Notes: a model not told the origin generated them from the sequence alone. Numbered from the stretch's first letter, positions 11,661 through 23,340 are shown. The stretch: DNA of 64,000 nucleotides from Agarophyton chilense (GCA_030374765.1 JARGXX010000026.1:62001-126000), one strand, 5' to 3'. Numbers and translations are program-made.

Positions 11661-11684
11661 ACGGTTTGTGGCACCCTCTGAATC

Positions 11685-11804
11685 ACATTCGGCCATATCA
11701 AGCTGACATGTGCCGCATCCCATCCCGAACTGCGAAGCCAAGTCACTTTGAGCTGGGCTAGTACTGACATGAGGGATCGGTCTGGAATCCCCAGTGCCGA
11801 ATGT
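11685..11804 (+). rRNA. 5S ribosomal RNA
   Basis: The segment is 120 nt, the standard eukaryotic 5S length. The first bases (ACATTCGGC) pair with the last (GCCGAATGT) to form helix I. Conserved 5S landmarks appear in order: GGCCATATCAAGCTGA, CATCCCATCCCGAACT (loop region between helices II and III), GAAGCCAAG (A-box side of the internal control region), GCTAGTACTGACATGAGGGA (helix V and C-box side) and CCCCAGTGCC. A T-rich stretch follows at once (TTTCTTTTTCTTG), as expected for polymerase III termination, and a TATA-like box lies about 30 bases upstream. 5S RNA is a component of the large ribosomal subunit. Only one copy is in the window, so it is either a dispersed single gene or a displaced copy. 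Compensatory changes were not checked beyond helix I, so a pseudogene is possible. Confidence 0.85.
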
Positions 11805-11818
11805 TTCTTTTTCTTGTC
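11805..11818 (+). terminator. Pol III T-run terminator
   Basis: TTCTTTTTCTTG directly follows the 3' end of the 5S gene and includes a run of five T, enough for RNA polymerase III termination in most eukaryotes. Confidence 0.55.
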
Positions 11819-11823
11819 CATCT

Positions 11824-12111
11824 TCACGATCCTACCCCCTTCAACCCATCTTCCCCTTTCTGCCATACCATACCCACTACAGTCATTTTCATTCCCAACA
11901 TTTCCCAACCAACTCTTTTCTTTGCGTTATGAATCGCTTGCCGATGCCGTTCACAACCGAAACGCATCATCTTGTGTGTGCGCCCGGAAATCACTCCGTC
12001 CAGATCCCCTTGCATCGCTGCGGGCCCCCCGGGCCGATGGCCGGCACCCGGCTCAAGGAAGACCAACAGCAACAGAAGACCGAGGGATAAAGCAAAGCTT
12101 GAAACTTTCAT
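11824..12111 (-). CDS. Possible small secreted protein
   Basis: A 95-codon frame starting with a textbook signal peptide: MKVSSFALSLGLLLLLVFLE, then PGAG, with a likely cleavage before HRPGG. The mature part is basic and rich in Met, Gly and Arg, with one Cys and no domain I recognise. It ends just 3' of the 5S gene and is transcribed towards it. Overlapping plus-strand frames (11748-12383) begin inside the 5S gene and are Pro/Ser/His-rich, so I prefer the minus strand. It could also be the first exon of a longer gene. The hydrophobic start may be coincidental, so confidence is moderate. Confidence 0.4.
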   Translation of the reverse strand: MKVSSFALSLGLLLLLVFLEPGAGHRPGGPAAMQGDLDGVISGRTHKMMRFGCERHRQAIHNAKKRVGWEMLGMKMTVVGMVWQKGEDGLKGVGS

Positions 12112-13479
12112 CCACTCAAATCTACCAATCCTTCGTCGTCGAGCCCCACCTCTGCGTCAACAAAATGCCTACGTGCTGTTTCCCGGATGTTCCCGTATTA
12201 CCGCCGCCATGGCCGTCACCAACCGCCCATCGACCGCTCGGGCGACCTCAACGCCATCACTTTTCCTCCCCACAGTGCCGCTTGACAGCGAATGCAAGCG
12301 CACAACGTCTCTTCTCCAAGCTAATTTTCCTCCCCCTCACTTTCGCACAACCACCAGCGCAAGCTCACATTCATTGGTTCTAGCTTGAAACTCCAATGAA
12401 CCAAAACACCCGCCCTCTATACATCAGCTAAGACCTAGGTATTGGTCAAACAAGTGAAGGGAGTTATTATTTTCATTGCGACAGTCTAGCACGTTCTCCG
12501 TAATCCCGTTGATTCAGCCTGGAATATCGCGATCATTGCAACTGGCAGCCTTATCGTTTCACGGTCCGAGGACTAAACGGTGCAAGTGTGGGACGCGCAG
12601 AGTGAGGCGGCAGTCGCACAGTCTCTCCGCAGCCGCACTCTTTCAATAGAGTGCAATGAAACTGAAACGGCGTTTGATGTTTCACTGCACCGCTCTCACC
12701 CTTTGCAACCCGCTTGTACGAGCGTTCCAACCTCGAAAAGGAGCTGCTGATACCGCTGTTCGTCCTTGTCTCTCGTTCATCCTCCCCACGCTCCCGCACT
12801 ACAACACTCGATACCGATTTGGAACTGTACACTGCGCAGTTAAACTCACATACTTCTGCACTAACAACGCATGCTTTCGCTAGCATCGAACGAGATCCAC
12901 TCCGTGACCTCGCCCCAAGCAGTACAGAGCGCACATCCATCCCAACACCAAAATTCTCGCCGCCGACACATTCCTGCTCATCTGCTGCCCATCTCGCAGC
13001 TGACGCCCCACCGCCGTGTCGCCGCCCATATCGATACCGACGCCCAACGCCGTGCCGCCTCCCAGTTCCCTGTCGACGCCAATGGGTCACAGCCGAATTG
13101 AGATACACTAGTTGTCGACACTCAGTCAGCAGAATGGGCTGCTGAAACCATTCCCACACGCCTGCTTCGCGCCAGGCGTGATCTCGAGCAAGGGCAGCGT
13201 AACCCTCTTCACATACAGCTAAACCTAGAGCAACAGTTTAATTCGGACTCATCGCACTGCACTTTCGCCGTGTTCTCTCCGTCTCTGAAGCATGTCGATG
13301 GGTACAAAAGCTGCTGCCGACGACTGCGATGGCCTCTTGAATTGTCTGGTCGTAGCCCCGGCGACGCTGAAGCATTCCCTTTCCTCGCACCGTCCAAGTC
13401 TTTCGTCGTTCTCCAGCACTGCCTGTGACTGTTGAGGAAGGGGCTACCGGGTTACAAGTGAAAGTTCAAACGGCGTACG
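12112..13479. other. GC-rich spacer, ambiguous open frames on both strands
   Basis: Long open frames exist on both strands (for example 13159-12551 minus, 202 codons, and 12714-13145 plus, 143 codons). They overlap over the same GC-rich DNA with Arg/Ser/Pro-rich translations, which is typical of chance frames. A short imperfect repeat based on CGCCGTGTCGCCGCCCATAT occurs near 13010-13075. I cannot choose a real gene here. Confidence 0.4.
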
Positions 13480-14799
13480 ATGGGTGAAAGTCCTGCCGCC
13501 AAGTCCAGCCGCACCCCGCGAGGAAGCAGCTCGATGTTGCGCTCGATGCCAGCGCTAGGGGGCTCTTCTCGAGCCACGTCTGGGTCTCGGAGCAACCACG
13601 GCGCGCGCAGAGCCAACAGGAGGAACAGGTCGTCGCCACGGATGGAGAGAGAAAAGCCGGCGAGGGCCATCAGCTACGGAATATCATCTGCTGCTGGCTA
13701 CAGCAAAAGCAGCAAGCATGGTGCGAGCCATAGCAAGCGCATTGCACCCCCCCGTTCGCCCCCCCTTCCGCGCCTTTCGCCTCTTCCACCACGAACAATA
13801 AGGAAGAGGCCGCAACCAACTGGCGAGGCAAAGCGCCCTTCCAACAGGCGCGGCGTCATGGCTCGTCTGGGGAAGGTGAACGAAAAGCACCTGGCCACCG
13901 CGGCGGGTGCAACGCCTGTGAGCGTTTCCAGCACCCCAACGGCCATGGGCAGCGACCCCGAGAGAAGGCGCGTGCGATATGAAGAGCCGCCGCGCCCGGG
14001 CAGAGCTGAGCGGAATTTGCCGCCCACATCCCGTGAGGTAAGAGCCCCGCCCGTCAGAACAAGACTCTCGACTGTTCTGCACGTGACGGGTTTTGACATT
14101 GTGCCCTGGCAGGAGGAAGCAGGAGCAAAGGGCTCAGGAAAAGCGGGTCACTGTCCGATCCTACTCCATGGTCACCAAAAGACCAGGACGGTGAACCCGC
14201 GGAAACGCAAGAGAGAGCTCCCGAGCCCCGGGTTTGAGGAACAAGCACAGCCACCAGCACGTAAGAAGGCTCGGCGAGGGCTGGTGTTTGACTTGGGAAC
14301 GTACAATGAGTGGAGGATGGGGCGGCTCAACTGGGCGGCATACGCCCAACATTTGCTGTACCGGCGAATGATGCGGCACAACTACCAAGCTCTAGTCATC
14401 AAGAAGATGATGATCGAGCGGGCGGAAGAGCTCAGCGTCGCAAGCGCTGCCACCGCCCCCGAGTCGAAGCCCTCGGGGGGTGACCCAGCGTTGGGGCAGG
14501 GGGTTCAGCGTCCAAACTGCAAGGTTTTCTCGGTTCTCAAGAACAGGACGCTGAACCTCCGTAAGCGCAAGAGGGAGCCCCTGAAAAACGCGCCCGACGA
14601 TGAGGTGAAACCAAGAGCGCTGAAGAGGGCTCGACGAGGGCAGGTGTTCGACTTGGGCACTGCAATTAACTGGCGGCCATTCGCGGATTGTTCTCAGTAC
14701 AAGCAAATGATGCACCACAGAGCCCAGGCGACGATCCTCAAGAACGCCATCACGAATGCACAGCTTCAGGTGTTGTTGGGGGCGTCACGCGGGTGGTAG
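13480..14799 (+). CDS. Basic, probably nuclear protein with a duplicated novel domain
   Basis: An uninterrupted 439-codon frame, not a known family to me. Residues 1-200 are Ser/Arg/Pro-rich and probably disordered. The C-terminal half holds two copies of an 80-90 residue unit. Each begins K(T/N)RT(V/L)N(P/L)RKRKRE, then has an acidic or Pro-rich linker, a second basic patch (ARKKARRG or LKRARRG), the fixed motif (L/Q)VFDLGT, a Trp-Arg pair, and a helix with MM.H..QA..(I/L)K. Copy 1 covers about residues 240-325 and copy 2 about 355-435. The basic patches look like bipartite nuclear localisation signals, so nuclear, nucleic-acid-related work is likely; this is inference. Neighbours give no functional hint. 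Length, lack of stops and the protein-level repeat support a real gene. Confidence 0.7.
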   Translation: MGESPAAKSSRTPRGSSSMLRSMPALGGSSRATSGSRSNHGARRANRRNRSSPRMEREKPARAISYGISSAAGYSKSSKHGASHSKRIAPPRSPPLPRLSPLPPRTIRKRPQPTGEAKRPSNRRGVMARLGKVNEKHLATAAGATPVSVSSTPTAMGSDPERRRVRYEEPPRPGRAERNLPPTSREVRAPPVRTRLSTVLHVTGFDIVPWQEEAGAKGSGKAGHCPILLHGHQKTRTVNPRKRKRELPSPGFEEQAQPPARKKARRGLVFDLGTYNEWRMGRLNWAAYAQHLLYRRMMRHNYQALVIKKMMIERAEELSVASAATAPESKPSGGDPALGQGVQRPNCKVFSVLKNRTLNLRKRKREPLKNAPDDEVKPRALKRARRGQVFDLGTAINWRPFADCSQYKQMMHHRAQATILKNAITNAQLQVLLGASRGW

Positions 14800-16083
14800 C
14801 GACCTAACCTTCTGCTAACGACAGGGCTCGTCACATGAGAGAAAGGCGTCGAGCTTGGAGTCAGAGGATTGTACCTTCGTACCGTTTAGAACCCAAAAAT
14901 CCATGATAAAGTGTTCTTTCAATGTTGTGGCACTGCCTGAGTGCGTCCAGGGTGCCGACCAGTTTGCAGTAGAGTCTATTTTCTCAAGGGAACGAGCGTT
15001 CTTTTCCTGTAACCTGCAGTTTCGCCTGCCGGCCCCTTTGGCATGATTACGGCGATCGGAATTGACCGTTGACGCTTCGTGGCGAAGCGGCTAGTGCTAG
15101 TCAACGATCCATCCGTGTGAGAACAGCGTGAAGTCTGAAACTGTTTTCAGAATTAGAAAGTGCGATATGTAAGGGAGGAGTGGGAATACATATGGTTATG
15201 AAGCCGGGTCATCGGTGAACGACAGGACGAGGAAGATGGATTTGATGGATGGACTTCGTGAAGGTGATGAAAGTGACGAACAGGTGTCGCAGGGAAGAAA
15301 GTAGAGCAGAAGCATTCGGCACTGGGGATTCCAGACCACTCCAGATATCTTCCACATATAAGATGCAGGGGTACGACACGTGTGATTATACACGTAGACT
15401 GTGCACCCGCGCGCCGCCGCCGCCCTTGGCCTCCTTAGGGTCATTCCAAGACATTAAAATATAGTCTGGTATGGCAATGTTTTTGCATTTTTTGCGCTAT
15501 TTGCAGAATGCTGCCATTCCAACAGTTGGAACAAAATAGGGCATGCGACATGTCCCAGAACCGTCGTCTATTGTAACTCGCGTCAACCTTCTCTGCAAAT
15601 CCCAATCCATCAATGCTGGAATCCGGCGCTAATGATCATTCGACAGAAACTCCATCTTCAAAAGCAATTTACGCTGCTATAAGTCACAGACGCCGCCAAC
15701 AAAAACAACAATTTCCGGCTTCCTTAGTCTCGTCCTATGTATTACAACTTGACACAAATAGCCGCCATCATAGTACTATTCCTCGCATTTTTTTTCGTTT
15801 TCTTCATTTCTATCAAATTTGCCTTCCTCGTTCATCACACATCTTTATAGAATGCCTCATCCAGTTTTTATGGCACCTGATGACAAGGTGGCTCTGGAAA
15901 AAAATAAAACGTTTCGGCGGAGCTGTGCTCTTCTAAGGCTTTCAGTCACAATCCGTTAGCTGTCAAGAGGTTTCTACTTAGAAATTTCGTTGGCTCATGT
16001 TACATCAACCTCGACGTTATACTATTACGTGAAAGACACAACAGATCTTTTGGATCAATGACTCCTTATAATATTCCCATATG
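14800..16083. other. Spacer before the outer Gypsy element
   Basis: No gene supported. Short frames (14855-15046, 15249-15464, 15613-15936) have no recognisable content. The last bases before the LTR are ATATG. Confidence 0.5.
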
Positions 16084-16717
16084 TGTCGTAAAATATCCTC
16101 TGGGGTATGCTACTGCCTTGTCTAGGGAGCGTAGTGACGCTCAACCGTACGGAGCTTTTTGACGCTAAACTTTAGAAGGTAGACGTAGTAAACCTCGAAG
16201 GTAACAGGGCACCGTGAAAACCCGCAGGGGCAAACGGCGGGGCGACTAGTTTATACCGTGTAGGTAAACGATGGTAGGCTTTGACGCGCAGAAAAGCCTG
16301 TGTGGTAGTTGAGAAACAATAAACCAAAAGGTATAGTCGTGACCCAAGAGATGCCTGCCTTTATCAGATAAGGATGGGGGAGGTGCAGTTCCCTATATGC
16401 AGTGGACTGCACTCGCCAGATCACCCGGTAGGTGCCAGCAAGGCACGGTCTCTGATTTAGTGCCAGAGACCTGGCCAGCACTGGCTACAGTGCCAGGTGG
16501 CCACTCAACTACTGTACTAAACTACGCATAATTACAATTACTATCACTAACAATTACTCAACCAGAAGGTACATGTCAACACTACACGTGGCTGACAACA
16601 CCTAGATGGTAGCTCGCCCGGAGCTACGTGGCCGATGATTCCTCGCACCCATCACCTACAAGGTCAGCGTAGTGTATCGGACTCCTCAAAAGTCAGCCCT
16701 TCCGCCACTTTACGAGA
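16084..16717 (-). repeat. Outer Gypsy 3' LTR
   Basis: 634 bp, matching 39161-39794 along its whole length. Shared landmarks include GGGGTATGCTACTG near the left edge, CTATACCGTGTAGGTAAAC-like text in the middle and CTCAACCAGAAGGTACATGT near the right. It is the 3' LTR because gag-pol runs on the minus strand. Confidence 0.9.
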
Positions 16718-17412
16718 GACCCCCTTCCTACCCACGAGGCACGCCCCGTGTCTCACTTCATCACACCATATAGTTGTAGCGAGCGACAGCGGCGCAGGCA
16801 TCGGAGTAGTGTCTGGGCGCGGAGCTGGATCCCTTGAGGTTTAGAACTAGGCGCCAGTATCGGTTGGTGGAGGGCGCGCGACGACGTCGGCGCACGACTT
16901 GAGCGACAAACACTCAGATAGGGACTGTCACGAGAGCGATGCAGTGTACCTAGCACGCTTTCGGACACCTTTTCGGTAGTGGCCCTGCTTTCCTGCGATT
17001 ATGCTTCCGCATCGACCACTGTCTAACCAAGTGGGTATCGCATCCTTCCCGGTTTCTTCAATTTCATTCTCCTCCTAGTTCCCTGCGCAGCGCCGTCCCG
17101 CCTGGTCGTTCTCACGGCTCGACAATCCTTCAGGTAGTACTGCCCTTAATTGGCGGCGTTGCGACCGTAACCGTACTGTCCGGCTTTTCCCTGAAGGTTT
17201 CCTGGCTTCTCGACCTTTCTGGTCTCGTCTGCCTTGTAAGGATTGACTCGTGGCGCCGGTGGGGTCTGAGCCTGCGTAGATACAACCATTGAGGTGTTGG
17301 CCTGGGTCCGTGGTGGAAGCTTCCGGTTGTGAGACCTTATTGGTGTTGAGCGGCCCCGTCGGTAATTACGCGGCCTTTTTCCGGTTTTGCATTTCGGTTT
17401 ACCCTCAAGGTA

Positions 17413-19803
17413 ATGACAGGATCGCGCCACCTCCGCGCATGCGTTCGAACCCATTCGGTACCACGTCGGTGCACCTCGCGCTGCCTCGTGGATTCGTCAC
17501 CGATACCTCGAAGGGGTAGTTCGTCCCTACAAGCAGCACCAGCGCTCGAGAGACGTGAGATGCCGGTTACCATTGAGGTTGAAGAAATTGGAGATTCCCA
17601 GGGGAATAATACCCCTGCAGTTATCCCTTTAAGGTCGGATTGGTCCCGTTCCACGATACCTCAAAGGTCTGGACCCGCTTGCGACCACACGCCGGCCACT
17701 GTTGTACCCGAAACGTCAGTATCGGTACTACCGGAAAGGTTGGATCCGTTGGCCGTCTCCTCAGAACGGACCGAGGAGGCTCTACTTCAGAAGGATGAAT
17801 GCCCGCTGGTGTTCACGGCGGCGGTGGAGGTCGAGTCATCATCTCGTTCGTCGGGTCGAGCTACGGCCTTCCCAACCATGTCAGGTAGCGGCCCATCTCG
17901 TGGCCGTGGACGCGGTAGTATTACCAAGAGGGTAATTCGCTCGACTTCGCGAACGCCTACGAACATTGGTTTTCGCAGTATGCCTGTCCCTGCGACTGAG
18001 TTCTCCCCTGGGACTCCGGCTGACCCGTACCAACGCAGTGGTGGACTTCCTTCGACGACCCAAACCAATCGGGCTCACAATCTCGCGTTTGGTGCGGCGA
18101 ACCGGATGACGAGTCAGTATGGAATTTTTCGTATAAAATTCGACCAGGTGACGAACAATGACCTGTGGAAGCACGATTGGCTTGTGGCGATGGAGAATTC
18201 GTCGTTGCCTGCAGCTCTTACCAGACCACAATTGGATACCTACTTGGGTTTGTCCCATTGGGACTGCGAGCGCCTTCGCTCCGTTCCCTTGCTCTTGAAA
18301 AAAAGGGACCGAGAGTCTCAACCTCTTCAGGGTCGACTGAAATGTTTCCAGAGTCGGCAGCGTCATACAACTTTGAGGTATTTCATCCCGCCGATATATC
18401 CGAGTGACTTGCCGTATGTGCGCATCGAACCAGAGCTGGATTATTACCGTCGATTGGTGGTGAAAGTGTGCCGGTACCCGTCTATTCCGGAGACTTACCT
18501 TCCGGTTTCACCTGACTTGGTTTCCCTGAATCGGACTTTCACCACTATCAATTGGGCTGACCGTAGTAGGTGGGGCGAGGATGCAGCGACGGAGAGTCGC
18601 GTTCGCACTCACAACTCGTACACTCGCTTTATGCATATGTTTCATAACGTCGAGTACTTCTCACAACCTACGAGCGATAGACGTGACTGGTACGTGCTTC
18701 GACCAGAGTGGTGGGAGTCCTATGAGGTTCGGTTATCACTGAGCGCGCCCACTCCGCCGGTCTTGACGTACTTCGGGAGTCAGATTTCCCGGAACCTAGA
18801 GCGGTATTACCTCATCTGGTCGATTGCCCTCTCGGAGTGAACCGTATAGGTTTCCATCCTGGCTCTGGAGGCCGCCCGTTACGGTATCGATTGGGATTGT
18901 CGCAATCCCGATTCTGACATATATCGAGATGGTGTTTAACCTTTAGATCGCATCCTCTTCATACCTCCCAGGGTTGCCCAGGATATTTCCCGATTTGGTT
19001 ACGAGAACATTGTGGAGGGGACCGATTATACCGTGAAGGATTTGGACTCTTATCTCGAGCAGAGCAAGAATTACCACTGGGATTCCCATCAAGGTTGGGA
19101 GGCTTTCGATCCCGCAACTTGGGAGATTGTGCCTCGCCACGCCCAATACTATCCCGGGGAGCCTCCTGTTTATGGAGCTCCCGCGAGCCCCGAACCTTAT
19201 CACGGTACTGTGGAGACACCAGTTGGTCTTCATGCTGGTCCCTTCCCGTCCGAGCCGTTACCTCAAGGTCTTAAGTCGCCTATCCCTACGAGTGTGTCTC
19301 CTACTCAACCGAGCTCCTCACGGGTTGCTGGTCCGGTTCGACCTCTGTTGGCAGGTATTGCTCATCCTCCGCCTCAACCTCTGATGGATTCTCCGGCGGT
19401 GGTCGGTTTGCTGGCTCGAATTCGCCAGTCTTGCGTCAACAACTTTCAGAGGGCTGGGCCTACCGCCGTGGTCGCTGCATTGACGCTCCTTGAAGGTTTG
19501 CTGCCGCGCCATGCGCAATACATGAAGGAGCTGAACCAACTTGGTGAGTTCCGGAATCAGTTCCAGTTGGACATGTACCAAATGGCCGCCCGTCAGATTG
19601 CCAATCTGGCAAGCCTCTCTGCTGCTGCGCCATCTGATCCTTTGACGGATCCCCTTCTAGCTGCAAACTTGAACCTTGCGGTTTTGCAACCTGCTCCGGC
19701 GGTTCCGTTCGTTCATCCTCTTTTGGTTTCTGTAGTATTCTACTATGTCGGGGATTCTGATAAGTTGGTTTTTCGCGAAGTCGCGGTTGGAACTCATGAG
19801 TGA
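17413..19803 (+). pseudogene. Antisense accessory gene of outer Gypsy, broken
   Basis: Plus-strand gene, opposite to gag-pol, between the 3' LTR and the end of pol. The first frame (17413-18840, 475 codons; Met at 17560 is an alternative start) is Ser/Pro-rich and then folded-looking. TGA at 18838-18840 and nearby stops interrupt it, and it resumes at 19012-19803 (263 codons). It is related to the inner element's 27377-29314 protein. Shared blocks: LSHWDCERLRSVP against LDWRRRVAVP; a Pro-rich FIPP...YYRRL block against YPIP...YVDRL; and YVLRPEWW...PPVLTYFGS against YVLIPPWW...PPVITYYGS. The inner frame aligns straight through the stops here (ITEWAVRA against LSE*TV*V), so the breaks are mutations. 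No signal peptide or membrane segment is seen, so it is not an envelope protein. Function unknown. Confidence 0.8.
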
Positions 19804-20771
19804 GCGTAATCATTAGCATTGTGATATGAAGCGGCATCCCGCATAGGATGCCTAGAGGCAGAATGTCTTAATGGAACACGTGGCGTCATGGGTCGAGTGG
19901 CTTACCACGGCGCGCGCATAGTTGCGACCCTTCCTAGGGGAATGCCATATTGGCAACGGCGCATGTAGTGGCGATCCACGTGGAGGGCTTTCCTACCCTT
20001 TGTAGCTAGACGTACATTAGGGACCATACCCATACAGTGGTTTGGCTAAGTGGCTGACCACTGGGTATTATTTATATTTTTATTCGGGCACTCACCCTAG
20101 TACACAGTATACAGTGTACCAGAGGTGAGCGCCGACCCCAAGTAAAGGAGACAACATGCGCATCATGACTATTCTGTTCCTCGCTTAGGATTCCTTAACC
20201 GGAGATCCGGACGAGCTATAATAGATAGTCAGCACCCAACCACTTCACGAGCCGTCTCGTACCTACGTTCCATCAACGTTTTACAGTTGCACTGTTCACC
20301 CTCGCTGGCGAGTAGTTGCGTTACACCCCACTTCCAGCTCGCTGGTGTTGTAGCTCTACCACCCCTTTTCCTTCGCCGCAAGCGACCCATCGGCAGTCCG
20401 AACGCTGTCGCAGGTGTCTGCTCTCTCCGTTAGAGCGGATACTATAGTTTCAACTCCTCTCCCCAGTGGCGGGGCTACCGCTCCTTCGCTACCTCTTAGG
20501 TCGATGGCTCCTAGCATTTCCGCGGGTTTTCCTCCGTGGGTAGTCCATAACCCGGGTATTACTGATTCCATTGCTCCTAAACCAACGGGTCCTTCTTAAA
20601 TTACATTGTTGTCTCTTCTACTGTTCCATTCGTTTGTTCTTTCGTGCCCTCCCTTGTAGGAAATCTGACGCATATGCGTCCACCTTCTGCGGAAAACGAC
20701 TTATCTTCTCCCCCTTCCTTAGGCCTGAATACCACGAAGGTCTAAGGTTAGCCGTCTGCAGGCATCGGCAC
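19804..20771. other. Non-coding spacer of outer Gypsy
   Basis: This lies between the antisense gene and the chromodomain segment, and no coding frame is supported. It contains the 14-bp palindrome GACGCATATGCGTC at 20667-20680. Confidence 0.5.
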
Positions 20772-20927
20772 CTTGCGACGGCGCCAATACCTGATACGGA
20801 AGTGTGGGGGTATTGCGGCTGGGGGTTCGAGGGTGTCCCCTTCTGAGCCCGAGCCGTACCATCTGACGGTGTACTTCAGACCATTGTAGGTTCACGTGTG
20901 GCCCACCAGACGGTCAACGGGAAATTC
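20772..20927 (-). pseudogene. Outer Gypsy chromodomain
   Basis: Minus-strand translation gives EEFPVDRLVGHT, one TGA (20892-20894), then TYNGLKYTVRWYGSGSEGDT and LEPPAAIPPHF. This is the chromodomain pattern (hydrophobic strand, YxVRWYG, acidic turn, EP). It lines up with the inner element's KEFVVDHIVG...QYLVCWYGSG. It is in the same frame as the integrase tail ending at 21051, with 41 sense codons between that TAA and the domain. Chromodomains at the C-terminus of Gypsy integrases can steer integration to chromatin with particular histone marks. Confidence 0.75.
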
Positions 20928-21050
20928 CTCTGAGGTTTGGTCCTGATCTTTCGGGGGAACGCTACCTTGAGGGTTCATATGCTCCGAGTTGGGAGCTTCG
21001 TGTGTGGGAGCCGGGTCGGGATCTCCCGCTGTTACCGTTTGAGGTTGCAT

Positions 21051-23221
21051 TTACGTCCCTGTTAGATGGTTGTAATCCGGATCATCCCTTGGTAGGTCAT
21101 CGTTCACCTCAATTGGGGTGGGGTCCTCCGAGGGTCGAGTACGCACGGCTACAGCTCTGGGCTCTCGAGCTGAGTTGTCCGCCTCCATGCGATTGTGAAC
21201 CGTTTCAGGTGCTACCGTAATACGGTCAATTGATATCGTATTCGGTATTCCATCTTGGTCAACCGTAACTGTGTGGTCTGATGCGTTCAATACCTTATAA
21301 GGTCCCCATGATTTGGGTAGAAGCTTCGAATTGATATCTCTATCAATAGCTTCATCGTCCGCTTCATCACCCGGTCGTGGTCTTTTACCTGAAGGCGAGT
21401 TGTATATGTAGACATACTGTCCCGACGATACAGAGACCACTTTGGTTACCCTACGGTCATAGTCGGCCTTGTACCGCTTCTGGGCTGCAGTGAGGCGGCT
21501 CTCTGCATGTTTAAGAGCCCTCCTCAACCTAAGAAGGGTATTTCGCTTGACTTGGGCAGGTATCAGTGTGCCAGCTGCAGTGCTGTTGGTATGATCTCCC
21601 TGCACTACAATATCTGGGGGGTGTCGCGAAAGAACCAAATCAAAGGGAGTGGTCTGCGTTGACCGGTGTACCTGAAAGTTATAGGAGTAGGTGAGCGATT
21701 GCACCAGCTCATCCCACCCATTTTGGTGCTCTTCCGTATAGTGTCGTATCCTTGATACCAATGTGTGGTTAAATCACTCGACCTCTCCGTTCGTCTGCGG
21801 GTGGTAGGCCTAAGTGAAATAGTGCTTAATACCCAATAGGTTACAGACGGCTTCGAAGAACCATTATCGGTAAGTAGGTACAGTGGGGCGCCATGCGGGT
21901 ACACCCAATTGTTGAGGAACTCGATCGCCAGCGTGGTTGAATTTGTCTCCTTTAAAGGTATCGCTCTCGTGAGCTTCGAGAACCTGTCGGTGATCACTAG
22001 AATGTACTGATACCCATTCTTGGTTTTGGGAAGTGGTCCTAGAAGGTCCACCGCAACAGACTCCAGTGGACCCGCTGCTGGAAACAGCTTGAGGTACTTT
22101 CGATGCTTTCGAATACCACCGCGGGTACGAACACAAGATTCGCAGTGACCTACAAAGGTATAGACATCATGGGCCATATGAGGCCAATAGAACTGTTGCC
22201 TCAAGGTGTAATACATCCTGGTGGCACCGAAATGTGCCGATAGTCGCGAGTAGTGCACAAGATACAAGACTCTCGGGCGCAGCGCCTTCAAAACCACCTT
22301 TTGAAGGCTACCATCCAAGGTTGACCCTCTCACGATGTACCCATTGTGGTCCACATCGAACGGTGATCCTTTGAAACCATTTTGGTAAGCCAGGGTTCTG
22401 CAGTACGCATCCTGGGCCTGTTCTCGTAGCAATTCCTCTCGGGTTACGGGCATGACGTTCGTTTCCTCTAGGGTCAGTATCTGCGTTGCCATGTCGGTGT
22501 TCGGCAAAGCACCTTCTTCAGGTAAGTCCCAACATCCTTCTAGGTGTTCGCCGGTACCATTTTGGTTTGATGACACTAAAAAGCAAGGGATATCATCGTC
22601 CACCGGTTCTGTCTCTGACCCTGAGGTGTTTAAGCGTGACATAGCGTCAGCTATGTTGTGCTTAATACCTGGACAGTACTGTACGTCGTATTCAAACTCC
22701 AAGAGTCTCAACCTCCAAAGGGCAAGTCTACCAGATGCATCTGCGAGTTCGAGGATCCACCTTAAGGCGTCGTGGTCCGTGCAAAACGTAAAGCGCTCAC
22801 CATAAAGGTATGGACGGAGCATCAACACGCTCCACACTACTGCTAGACACTCCTTCTCGGTTACCGTGTAGTTCTGCTCCGCCTCATTCATAGCGCAGCT
22901 CCAGTATCCTAGAGGTAATTTTTCTCCGTTGTGCTGCTCCTGCATGAGACAACAACCAATTTGGACATGGGATGCATCTGTATCCAGCGTGTATGGTAGA
23001 CCTGTTTTCAGTAACGTTAAGATTGGCGGCGACAACAGCGCTCGTTTCAATTCCTCAAAGGTGTCCATTTCTTCGTTCGATAGATCCTCAAACCGTTCTG
23101 GTTCACCTTTCTGGAGCTTCCTGTTGAGGGGAGCCACTATTTTCGCGAATCCTTTCACGAAGCGACGATAGACGTTACATAAACCTATAAAGGATCGTAC
23201 GTCTGTCTGGGATCGTGGCAA
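21051..23221 (-). pseudogene. Outer Gypsy RNase H and integrase
   Basis: Frame 23221-21605 (538 codons) contains RNase H (YTLDTDASHVQIGCCL, TVTEKECLAVVW, CTDHDALRWIL), the integrase zinc finger (HYSRLSAHFGATRMYYTLRQ, then C..C), and the first two integrase Asp residues (VAVDLLGPLP and LLTDNGS). After TDNGS a deletion shifts the frame; the true continuation, with a YHPQTNGEVE motif that holds the catalytic Glu, lies in another frame and has two stops. Frame 21761-21051 carries the integrase C-terminal part (NGWDELVQSLTYSYNFQVHR, then PFDLVLSR), ending in TAA at 21051-21053. Integrase inserts the cDNA copy into host DNA; this copy cannot. Confidence 0.9.
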
Positions 23222-23340
23222 CTTGACCTCTTGTACGGCTCTAATGTTGCTTGGCGCAACCTCTAGTGTACCAGGGCCTATGATGTGTCCCAGGTATTCA
23301 ACCTTTATTGTAAAGAGGACGCATATGCGTAGCTACAGCG

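Noticed and set aside
11748-12383. A 211-codon plus-strand gene
   Set aside because: It starts inside the 5S rRNA gene, is Pro/Ser/His-rich without any domain, and overlaps other chance frames.
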